Below, one piece after another: positions 14,636 to 22,160 of a stretch of 40,223 nt of DNA (the first letter of the stretch is position 1; each line of letters opens with the position of its first letter). The stretch covers positions 1-40,223 of IMG/VR virus record IMGVR_UViG_3300042876_000240, one strand, 5' to 3'. The DNA comes from a virus. The position numbers and the translations under genes are program-made. The notes under the pieces were generated by a model. It was given only the letters and a program-made list of their open reading frames with translations, searched no databases and had not been told where the DNA came from.

Positions 14636-15588
14636 TACCGCGCTAGCTCCAGAACTGAAATCGTATTTTCGCCAGTTCCATTAGTAATGCCGTTCCATAC
14701 GTTTTGCGAATCGAACGTATACACCCCCGCCGCGCCTGCGGTGTATTCCGCCTGATATGTTGTCGGCAATGGGGCTCGATATGTAAACGACGGATTCGCG
14801 GGAATATCTTGGAAAAATCCACATGGTTTCTGGAAAAAAAGCCCGCCGTTAACATATATATTGACTAGCCCCGTCGCTGTGGCCGGATATATGTTAATCC
14901 CGCCGGGGTTGCCCGTCCACGAGGCTATTACCAGAACGCGAGCGCTTGCCCGCAACGTCATCGATACGGTCGCATTTCCTGTCGATGTATTAGTGGCGAG
15001 CTGTGTAATCGCGTTGGAAGCCACCTTGTCGGTCGCGATCGTTCCATTGACGGTCAGCGCGCCGTTAATGGCCACATCGGCGGTAAACTGAAACTTTCCG
15101 CCGCTGTATGTCCAAACGGGCGTTGCGCTTCCGCTATCCACAAACCGGAACTTGTCAGCAGTGAAGGCCAGCGCAGAGCCGCCGCCTGATAGGGCGATAG
15201 CTTCCATCCCGGCGAAGGCGTCACCTGCCGCGATAAACCAACCATACGCGGCCGTTGCGCCGCCAGGGGCGGCCTTGGCGGCAAGGTAAACCGCTCCGTT
15301 TGCCGAAATGTCGCCAACGCTGGCCTCAACCGCCGAGACTTGAGTTGCCAAGGCTGCATCGGCATCGGCGCGGGCCATGGCCTCCGTAGCGACTGCGGCG
15401 GCCACGCCATCAACGCCATCAGAAACTGAATTAATCCTCGTGTTGGTGTTCGCGACATTGGCCTTCATCCAAGCGCGGACAGCCTGCTCATCGTTTAGAA
15501 GAAAATCAGTTGGCAAGCCCCTTTCGTCCGTCCGACGAACCGATTTCGGCATAACCGCTGGAATGGTAAGCGGGTCGAAATCAGTCAT
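14635..15588 (-). CDS. tail fibre protein with gpJ/DUF1983-like segment (317 aa)
   Basis: The N-terminus is polar and helical (NDEQAVRAWMKANVANTNTR, then alanine-rich VATEAMARADADAALATQVS). From about residue 95, ANGAVYLAAKAAPGGATAAY...WFIAAG...DKFRFVDSG resembles the central fibre segment (DUF1983) of lambda gpJ-type tip proteins. It ends in a beta-rich head (GLVNIYVNGGLFFQKPCGFF). It probably forms part of the short-tail fibre. A TAATG overlap joins it to the gp10-like gene. Confidence 0.75.
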   Translation of the reverse strand: MTDFDPLTIPAVMPKSVRRTDERGLPTDFLLNDEQAVRAWMKANVANTNTRINSVSDGVDGVAAAVATEAMARADADAALATQVSAVEASVGDISANGAVYLAAKAAPGGATAAYGWFIAAGDAFAGMEAIALSGGGSALAFTADKFRFVDSGSATPVWTYSGGKFQFTADVAINGALTVNGTIATDKVASNAITQLATNTSTGNATVSMTLRASARVLVIASWTGNPGGINIYPATATGLVNIYVNGGLFFQKPCGFFQDIPANPSFTYRAPLPTTYQAEYTAGAAGVYTFDSQNVWNGITNGTGENTISVLELAR

Positions 15589-16937
15589 TACGGCCGCCTC
15601 ACGTCAAGACGATCAGCCGCCGCCCCCATGAAGGAGAACGGCACGCTTTGATTCCATCGAAACCGCACGCTGATGCCATGATGCGTTGAGAGCCCGAGGT
15701 TGCTGACGGACAGCGGGTAGGCCTCCGCATCGGCGATTGACCGGGTTAATTCCGTTGACCAGGTTTTGCCGCCGTCATGGCTCCACGAAACATAGATGTT
15801 CATGTCGGCGGCCGTGAAATCAGCGAATAGTCGGGTCGCGACGCGCGACGGAAAGTCCTTCAGCGGCCCTGACTGGATAAGTCCCGATCCGGGCTCGCCG
15901 CCCAGACCAAGGATCGCGCCTGACGTATTGTCGCCAAAGAGCCATGAGCCCTGATGAAAAATGGACTGTTGAGCGCGCCAGCGGGCGGTTCCGGTCTGGC
16001 GCTCGTGCCATGCCTTTTCGGCAATGTCGTAAACCCAAGTGCCGAGGTTACTGGATACCGACACGAACTGCCGGCCCTGCCAAACGAACACGTCAACGTT
16101 GACCGTCGAGGCGGTTGAGGATGTTATGAAGCGGTCAACGTCGGGCGTCGATATCGTGGCCGTCTCGTAGCCTGACAGCGCCTTGACGGTCCTGTCTGAC
16201 GCCACGAAGAACAGCGGGCCAGACCACGCTTCCTGATAGCCGCCGACCGCCATCGTGGTGAGCAGCCCAACCGGGATGACCGTCGCCGCGCGTTGCAGCG
16301 GGAAGGGCGACGTTCCGACGTTCTGATAAGGCTCGATTGTCGATGCCCCGAAGGCGTATGCGATGTTCCCTTGGACCGCGATGCGAAGCAGCCCATCGGC
16401 CCGCGCTTCCGCCGTGGTGAAGCTCAGAGCGTTGACGGCGGTCGTGTTCAGGTCGGTCGCGAAAATGCGCCCATCGGGAACGCTGAACACGAAATAGCCG
16501 CCGAGGAAGTCAACGGAGTTGACCGTTTCCGGCAAGTCGGCGTCCGGGTAGCTGCTGACATCCGTGGTGGTAAGGACGTAGGCCCCGCCGCTTTCGCGAA
16601 CCGCCACCACGTTCGGCGCTGACGCGCCGGCCGCGACCCTGTTGTTGCGCGCCAGCGTGACGCCATCGGTTCCCGGTATAGTTCCGGTCAGAACGTTCGC
16701 CGTCCCGCCGTTGATGCGGACGACGGAGCCGTTGAACACGACATAGATATCGCTGTTGACGGACAGCAGCCCGCGAATGCCGCTCCCGGCCGTCGTGGCG
16801 AATGTCGTGACGCCGGGGGCGGGCCGAACGTAGCTCCTGCCGCCCTCCGTCACGCTGTAGCAGTTGAGGTAGCGCCCTTCGCCTTCGCCAGGGCGCGCGC
16901 CCGGCGTGGATGACTTGGGGAACGGAAGCGGGGGCAT
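15588..16937 (-). CDS. P22 gp10-like tail accessory (DNA stabilisation) protein (449 aa)
   Basis: The start at 16937, MPPLPFPKSSTPGARPGEGE, overlaps the gp4-like gene's stop as TGATG; a longer frame upstream runs antisense-like through that gene. Repeated beta units (IRGLLSVNSDIYVVFNGSVV, FFVASDRTVKALSGYETATI, VFVWQGRQFVSVSSNLGTWV, YISWSHDGGKTWS-like end) fit the beta-propeller-type P22 gp10 family, which plugs the portal/gp4 ring and keeps packaged DNA inside. It is close to P22 gp10 in size and in the same gene order. Confidence 0.8.
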   Translation of the reverse strand: MPPLPFPKSSTPGARPGEGEGRYLNCYSVTEGGRSYVRPAPGVTTFATTAGSGIRGLLSVNSDIYVVFNGSVVRINGGTANVLTGTIPGTDGVTLARNNRVAAGASAPNVVAVRESGGAYVLTTTDVSSYPDADLPETVNSVDFLGGYFVFSVPDGRIFATDLNTTAVNALSFTTAEARADGLLRIAVQGNIAYAFGASTIEPYQNVGTSPFPLQRAATVIPVGLLTTMAVGGYQEAWSGPLFFVASDRTVKALSGYETATISTPDVDRFITSSTASTVNVDVFVWQGRQFVSVSSNLGTWVYDIAEKAWHERQTGTARWRAQQSIFHQGSWLFGDNTSGAILGLGGEPGSGLIQSGPLKDFPSRVATRLFADFTAADMNIYVSWSHDGGKTWSTELTRSIADAEAYPLSVSNLGLSTHHGISVRFRWNQSVPFSFMGAAADRLDVRRP

Positions 16938-17308
16938 CAGTAAACGCCGTCGTTCCTGCGCATCATCAGGGCGGGGTCGACGCGAAGCGGAGCCCCCGGA
17001 ACGTTCTGCATCCTGTAGATGCGGCGCAATTCGTCTTCCGCCTGCGCAATGGCCTGATAGTTGCGGGCGCGGCCGAATTTGGGAGCTGCGGCTTCCGCAA
17101 GGCAAACGGCCAATGCGTTGAACGCCTCATCGGGGACCGTATCGGCGTCGGCCAAGTAATAAATATTGCGGGCCGCCAGCGAGGCTAGAACGGCTTCGAT
17201 GCGCTGCTCTACCCATGTCACATCGTCGGCGTTAGGCGTCTGACCGGACGCCAGCGAAAACAATTCGCCTAAGGCTTCACGGGTCAAATCGGCTTTGACA
17301 TAGGCCAT
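16937..17308 (-). CDS. head-tail connector, P22 gp4-like position (123 aa)
   Basis: A small helical protein: REALGELFSLASGQTPNADD, then WVEQRIEAVLASLAARNIYY and an EDELRRIYRMQ helix. The placement between coat and gp10-like genes and the helical pattern fit the gp4/tail accessory factor that extends the portal. Shorter than P22 gp4 (about 166 residues) and lacking its muralytic features as far as can be seen. AAGCATGG-type start with a modest Shine-Dalgarno (GGCGGCAAGC). Confidence 0.75.
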   Translation of the reverse strand: MAYVKADLTREALGELFSLASGQTPNADDVTWVEQRIEAVLASLAARNIYYLADADTVPDEAFNALAVCLAEAAAPKFGRARNYQAIAQAEDELRRIYRMQNVPGAPLRVDPALMMRRNDGVY

Positions 17309-17366
17309 GCTTGCCGCCTCCGCACAAAAAGAAGCGGCGGGAGCCGAAGCCCCCGCCGTCCAATCA

Positions 17367-18602
17367 TCAGCCGCCGAAGCGGGTCACAAGGCGCGGGTCG
17401 ATCAGGCGACGGCCATAAAGCACGTCCATGCGCCACGTGCTGCGGTCGTTCGTGCCGTCATAGAACGGAATCACGCGGATGCTGATGCCATTCTTGGACT
17501 CGCGAGCGCCGTCAACGGAGCCGGGCGGCAGAACCATCGGGACCATCGCAAGAGCAAAAGCATTCTTGTGATAGGCGATGTTCTGACGGGCCGAAGAGCC
17601 GCCTGTGCCCAGCACCGTGATAGCCGCGTTGTCGGCCGGGGCCGCGTTCACGGTCTGATACGGGCCAGACGTGATGATGGGCGGGCTGATCGTCAGCGTC
17701 GCCGGGCCGGTCGAAGCGCCAGAGTTCGCGTCGGCCGTCACAACGAACTGTTGAAGGAACGGCAAAACGGCACGGGTTTTCGGGTTGACCGCGAACACGT
17801 TGGCGATGGTGAACACGTCACCGGCGCGAACAATATTCGTGGTCGAGTTGGTCCAGCCGTCCGTGACGAGCGTCTGCGTCCAACTGTTTCGGGCCGTGTC
17901 ATACGTGACGTTTTGCGCAGCGCCGTTGACCAGCGGGGTGCCCGTGGCGACGCCGACCGTATGCGTCGGCATGACCTGCGTCATCAGCGTTTCGACGCCG
18001 CCAAGCCGGCCGACCGACCCGTCGCGGTAAGCGGAAGTGACAAGCTGCGGCGCGTAGAGGTTCGTCTGAGAGCCGGAGAGCGCCCAGAAATCAGACGGGT
18101 TGAGCGCCGCATAGCGCATGTCGTTGGGGATCGCCATTTCGTCCATCCGCTGCGGGGCGGCAGCGAACTTGGCGAAGCTGTTGACCGCCGCGCCGGGCGT
18201 GCCGACAAAATTGTAAGCGCCCTGGTACATGACGGCCATGCAATCGCGCGCAACTTCGTTCACGATGTTGATGACCGCAGGCTTCAGAATGCGCTCACCA
18301 ACATCCTTGATCGAAAGCGTGAGGTCCTGCGAAGTAAGCTGGAAATCAACGCCGCGCACCTGATCGACGGTAAGCGGGACCTTCCCCTCGATGACAGCCT
18401 GAGGAGATGCCGTGATGGTGTTGCGAACCGTGAAATCGGCGGGCCGACGAATGTCGACCGTGGACCCAACTTCATAGCCGTTCACCCTCTTGTCGAACTC
18501 GGGCTCAATGGCGCGATAGAACGTGCCAAGAACGTCAAGCTCGTTGTCAAGGATGGCAAGCGACGCCTTCGCCAGAGCGTTGGTGGTAAGAATAGTAGAC
18601 AT
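17367..18602 (-). CDS. major capsid (coat) protein, P22 gp5 family (411 aa)
   Basis: The family is recognisable from STILTTNALAKASLAILDNE, VNGYEVGSTVDIRRPADFTV, the RGVDFQLTSQDLTLSIKDVG segment (which corresponds to the E-loop/P-domain region), the inserted beta domain in the middle, and the C-terminal STWRMDVLYGRRLIDPRLVT. It forms the HK97-fold capsid lattice and assembles on the scaffold encoded just upstream. About 20 residues shorter than P22 coat. Confidence 0.9.
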   Translation of the reverse strand: MSTILTTNALAKASLAILDNELDVLGTFYRAIEPEFDKRVNGYEVGSTVDIRRPADFTVRNTITASPQAVIEGKVPLTVDQVRGVDFQLTSQDLTLSIKDVGERILKPAVINIVNEVARDCMAVMYQGAYNFVGTPGAAVNSFAKFAAAPQRMDEMAIPNDMRYAALNPSDFWALSGSQTNLYAPQLVTSAYRDGSVGRLGGVETLMTQVMPTHTVGVATGTPLVNGAAQNVTYDTARNSWTQTLVTDGWTNSTTNIVRAGDVFTIANVFAVNPKTRAVLPFLQQFVVTADANSGASTGPATLTISPPIITSGPYQTVNAAPADNAAITVLGTGGSSARQNIAYHKNAFALAMVPMVLPPGSVDGARESKNGISIRVIPFYDGTNDRSTWRMDVLYGRRLIDPRLVTRFGG

Positions 18603-18609
18603 TTTTCAC

Positions 18610-19428
18610 CTATTTTCTCGCAAACATAGCCTTAAGCTCATCGTGGCTGGCGGTTTGCGCATTGAAGCCGGGGGAGGAGCCGCCGCCGACAGGTCGGATG
18701 GGCTCCGGTGCGTTTGTTTGAGTGCGAGCGCGCGGCATATGAAGCCGGCCCTCCAGGCGTCCAATCTGTCGCGCCAACTCTCGGCCAGATAGTTGATTGA
18801 TCTCCCGAAGGAGATTCCAGTTTTCTGGCCTGGAAAGATGGTATTGGAGAAGAGGTGCCTTTTCGGATGACATGATTTCCCTAGCCAATTCAGGCGTTGG
18901 GATGATCTGAGAATTTGCGCTTTCCGCTAAGACCTTATCGAAGTCCGGGATTACAGCGCGCACCTTGGCTTTGGCCTCGACGTAAGCCCGCTCTTGCTCA
19001 GCTGCCAGAAAGGCACGTTCAGCCTCGCGGGCTTGCTTCCCGGCTTCAGCTTGCGCTGTTAGGATGCGCTTCGCGGCTTCATACGCGGTTGACGCTCGCT
19101 CAAACGCCAAATAGTCGCCGGGATAGTCAGCTTCCTTTGGCGGGTCGCCTAGTCCGGGAATGGTCGGCTCGATGCCGCGCTGGGCTCGGGCTTGTTCAAG
19201 CTCGGCTTCCAGTGCAAGGGCGCGGGCCTTCCATTTCTGCGATCCGGGAACCGACTTGCGCTTGGGCTCGCCAGCGTCCTCCGTTTCGCTTGCCTCATTC
19301 GTTGCCGGCGTTTCGGACGGCTCATGGCCATCGGGCTTCGTCAGATCAACGGAGGCGGGCGTCGTTGCATTGTCGGCATTGGCCAGCGCTTCGCCAGCCC
19401 CAGCCGAAGCAAGGGTCTCGTCAGTCAT
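18610..19428 (-). CDS. scaffolding protein (272 aa)
   Basis: An acidic low-complexity N-terminus (residues 1-55, with SETPATNEASETEDAGEPKR), long charged helices in the middle (KARALALEAELEQARAQRG and AEAGKQAREAERAFLAAEQE), and a short C-terminal helix (SHDELKAMFARK) that would bind coat. This layout and the place immediately before the coat gene identify a P22-type scaffold, which directs procapsid assembly and exits before DNA packaging. Confidence 0.82.
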   Translation of the reverse strand: MTDETLASAGAGEALANADNATTPASVDLTKPDGHEPSETPATNEASETEDAGEPKRKSVPGSQKWKARALALEAELEQARAQRGIEPTIPGLGDPPKEADYPGDYLAFERASTAYEAAKRILTAQAEAGKQAREAERAFLAAEQERAYVEAKAKVRAVIPDFDKVLAESANSQIIPTPELAREIMSSEKAPLLQYHLSRPENWNLLREINQLSGRELARQIGRLEGRLHMPRARTQTNAPEPIRPVGGGSSPGFNAQTASHDELKAMFARK

Positions 19429-19461
19429 CCTATGTTTCAGGGGTTGCGGGCCGTGGCCCTA

Positions 19462-19557
19462 TCATCGGTTCGCCAGCCCCACGGCCAGCGTCTTCCGAAG
19501 CTCGGTTGCGGGCCGCGCTATGCGCGCCGCGAAATCAGTTATTCGGCCGCCGGCCAC
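19462..19557 (-). CDS. possible micro-protein between scaffold and fibre genes (31 aa)
   Basis: A GTG-started frame, MAGGRITDFAARIARPATEL and then RKTLAVGLANR, overlaps the end of the 128-residue gene by 19 bases. The helical composition and G/C third positions look coding, but no clear Shine-Dalgarno is present and no family is known. It otherwise fills an unexplained 110-base gap. Confidence 0.25.
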   Translation of the reverse strand: MAGGRITDFAARIARPATELRKTLAVGLANR

Positions 19558-19925
19558 AGGGTCGCGGCGTCTTCTTCGGTGAGCATCAGCGCGGCCCATT
19601 CGGGCGGGGTGATCTCCTGAAGCGTGACGGTCTGCCCCTCGCGGCTTGCGGCGAGGGCCATGATGGCGTCTGCGCTGGCCTGCAAAAGCTGCCCGGCGGC
19701 GACGAAGCCGGCGAGGATCGCGGCGAGGTCGCCAGAGCGCTCGGCATGGACGGGGATGGTGAGGGAGCCATCCCATTGCATCCACCACGATCCATCGAGC
19801 GCCTGCCGCCACGGGAAGGCATATTCGGTGACGTTGTCCGCCATCGCTGGCGATTGCGACAGATGATAGACCGAATAGCTGACGGCGGAGGCCGTCGCTT
19901 CGGTGTCGGCGGGCATGTAGTGCAT
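19539..19925 (-). CDS. hypothetical protein after the fibre gene, possible fibre chaperone (128 aa)
   Basis: It begins MHYMPADTEATASAVSYSVY and has a DGSWWMQWDGSLTIPVH strand pair, then helices (SGDLAAILAGFVAAGQLLQA). It starts one base after the GH54-like fibre gene's stop, suggesting that the two form a cassette. A fibre-assembly helper is plausible from position alone; the sequence shows no named domain. Confidence 0.6.
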   Translation of the reverse strand: MHYMPADTEATASAVSYSVYHLSQSPAMADNVTEYAFPWRQALDGSWWMQWDGSLTIPVHAERSGDLAAILAGFVAAGQLLQASADAIMALAASREGQTVTLQEITPPEWAALMLTEEDAATLWPAAE

Positions 19926-19926
19926 G

Positions 19927-21846
19927 TCAGGCTACCGGGATGTTGTAGGCCGCGGACTGCTCTTGCCGCAGGATTTGCTCGTCAGCGGCAGACAGCGCGC
20001 CTGCGAACCAGATGTACTGCTGCATGGAGCCCTGAAGGCCGCGGTTAGCCGTGTCCGACATCATCACGAGGATGTTTGTCGCGGGCCAGTTCAGCGTCCC
20101 GGCCGCCACGTCCACGACCGTCACGCCGTTGCGCCGCGCGGCGACACGGGCCGCGTCCTGCCGGAACAGCGCGACGGACGGGTCGGGCGAGTATGGCCAT
20201 GAGCCGGCCGACGAATAGGTGTTGCTCGCGCCATTGCGAATCCGGACGCGATTGGACCCGCCGAGCGCGTTGCCGAAATCGAGCATCGCTCCGGTGCCGG
20301 CTCCGGTCAGTTCGCCGTTGGGCAGGGTCGCGTCGATCCCGAAGACCGCCGCAATCGTCCGCTGCTCGCCGGATGCGACCGTGAGCGGGAAGGAGAAGCC
20401 TTGGTTGTTGCCTTGCGAGGTCAGCGCCGGGCGGCCGTTGCGGGTCTCCATGACGCCGGCATTGGCGAGCCGAAGCTGCGCGAGCTGCGTCGCCTGCACG
20501 CCATGGCGGACATTGCCGCTCTGATCGTAGGGTGTCGCCAGGAACAGGCTGCCGGGCTCCGTGACGGCTGTTCCCAGCGTCTGGATGTAGAAGCCGGCCG
20601 TCGAACCCGCGCTGACCTGAGAGCGGAGCACGCGGAGCGTCGCGCCGACCGTCGAGAGCAGGTTGGAGTTGCCGTTGGCAAGACGAATGAAGAACGTCGT
20701 GGAGCCGGCGACGAGCGTGCGCGTGATCGAAATGCGGAAATTGCCGTTGGCGAGCGCCTGCGTCGCGGCGGTGATACCAGCGTCAACCGCTCCGATCGCA
20801 CCCGTGGCGCGGTTGAACCATGCCTGAAGCGTGGAGCCATCGTTGAGGATGGCGAGCCGGACCCATGGCGACGTTCCGCCGGCAGGGTCGATTTCGGTCG
20901 ACAGCGTGGCCGGCCCGTTGGGGACGGTGAGGATTTGGGACGTGCCGGCTGAGTTGTTGGTCGTGACGGTCAGGTCCGTCGCCGTGGCCGTGACGAAGGT
21001 CTTGCTCCAGGCGGCGTTGCTCTGATCCTCTGACCAGAGAAACGCATTATTCGCGCCGACGAACGCCTCGACCTGATCCACATCAAGATCGCCGGGAGCG
21101 GCGACCACCGTGACCGCCGTGTCGGCCAGCGGGCGGGCATTCATTCTGCGGCCGATTTCGACGTTCGGCAGGTAGTAGCGAACGGTGAAATCGATGGCCG
21201 CGCCTGACGTGACCGTGATCTCGTTTTCAATATCGACGCGCCCGGTGTTCGCGACCGTCGTCCGCGACATGCCCCAGCGCTGAAGCACTGCGGTCGGTGA
21301 CATGGCGACACTCGTTGCGTTGATGAACGCGCCGCCGGAGTTCCGATAGGTCGCCCGCAGGACATTCGCCGTGACGCCAGCGAACGAGCCCGCCACCAGC
21401 CTGACGCCGAGCGAAGCGAAGAACTGGACCTCGGCCCCGACCGGGTTGACGAATCCGAGCACAGGCCGCAGCTGGCCCCCCGCCGTCGCCGTGCCGGCGA
21501 ACCGCACCTCGACGTAGGACTGCAAATCCTCCGTTCCGAGCCCCGTGACGCTCGGCGTGATGCCGAGCTGGACCGGGAGGCTCCACCCGGTCGGGGGCGG
21601 GCCGCCGACACCCGCGCCCGCTCCGGACGGGTTCGGGAGGATGTTCTGGCGCGTCTGGAACGTGGTCGCGAAGCCGATGTCCGTCTCGGCATTGTCGGTC
21701 GAGCGGCGCGGGCGAATGAGCGGGCCAATGTAGGCCATGCGCAGCCGATACAGCGCCCACGCGAAGGCGGCCGGCGTGCTGATCCGGTCGAGCGGCAGCG
21801 CTGGCGAGCCCCTCGGGGATCTGAACCGGCTTCGGAAACGGTTCAC
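19927..21846 (-). CDS. virion fibre/spike with split GH54-like (arabinofuranosidase-type) domain (639 aa)
   Basis: The N-terminus, STPAAFAWALYRLRMAYIGP followed by LIRPRRSTDNAETDIGF, matches the start of the AbfB/GH54 catalytic family (consensus roughly S-x-x-ALYSAYTGPLYQVRRGSD). The matching next block, LFLATPYDQSGNVRHGVQAT, appears only about 400 residues later. In between lie two beta modules opening NILPNPSGAG...PPPTGW and FLWSEDQSNAAWSKTFVT. The C-terminus (EQRTIAAVFGI...GALSAADEQILRQ) resembles a concanavalin/LamG jelly roll. I infer a host-glycan-binding or -degrading spike; whether it is catalytic cannot be judged. Confidence 0.72.
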   Translation of the reverse strand: MNRFRSRFRSPRGSPALPLDRISTPAAFAWALYRLRMAYIGPLIRPRRSTDNAETDIGFATTFQTRQNILPNPSGAGAGVGGPPPTGWSLPVQLGITPSVTGLGTEDLQSYVEVRFAGTATAGGQLRPVLGFVNPVGAEVQFFASLGVRLVAGSFAGVTANVLRATYRNSGGAFINATSVAMSPTAVLQRWGMSRTTVANTGRVDIENEITVTSGAAIDFTVRYYLPNVEIGRRMNARPLADTAVTVVAAPGDLDVDQVEAFVGANNAFLWSEDQSNAAWSKTFVTATATDLTVTTNNSAGTSQILTVPNGPATLSTEIDPAGGTSPWVRLAILNDGSTLQAWFNRATGAIGAVDAGITAATQALANGNFRISITRTLVAGSTTFFIRLANGNSNLLSTVGATLRVLRSQVSAGSTAGFYIQTLGTAVTEPGSLFLATPYDQSGNVRHGVQATQLAQLRLANAGVMETRNGRPALTSQGNNQGFSFPLTVASGEQRTIAAVFGIDATLPNGELTGAGTGAMLDFGNALGGSNRVRIRNGASNTYSSAGSWPYSPDPSVALFRQDAARVAARRNGVTVVDVAAGTLNWPATNILVMMSDTANRGLQGSMQQYIWFAGALSAADEQILRQEQSAAYNIPVA

Positions 21847-22160
21847 GCGCCGCGCCCCGTTGTCAGGACAAGCGTAGTCGAGCCGGCCTCTGTTATGGCT
21901 GCTACATGCGTTTCGGTTAGGTCAACCTGAAAAACTTCAGCCGTTCCGGGGAGAATAGGCATGCCAGCCGCGACCGTTGCCGCAACGTCCGAGCCGCCAA
22001 GCGCGATACGAGCGACGGTTGCCCCGATATTAGCGATGCGCAGGTCGGCCGTGTCAAAAGCGTTGACTTGGGGCGTGCGGGCGATGCTCGCCGTCGTGGC
22101 GCTGACATTTAGCGTCACGCTCGGGCCGAAGGGGTGAAAAACGTCAATGCGGCTAACCAT
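21843..22160 (-). CDS. small virion protein (105 aa)
   Basis: The start at 22160 overlaps the portal stop by eight bases. The sequence is beta-rich: SVTLNVSATTASIARTPQVN, then VNAFDTADLRIANIGATVAR, the motif GMPILPGTAEVFQVDLTETH, and a C-terminal HVAAITEAGSTTLVLTTGRG. Similar proteins follow the portal gene in several phages and are usually annotated as hypothetical; I infer a structural role. ATGA overlap with the fibre gene. Confidence 0.65.
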   Translation of the reverse strand: MVSRIDVFHPFGPSVTLNVSATTASIARTPQVNAFDTADLRIANIGATVARIALGGSDVAATVAAGMPILPGTAEVFQVDLTETHVAAITEAGSTTLVLTTGRGA

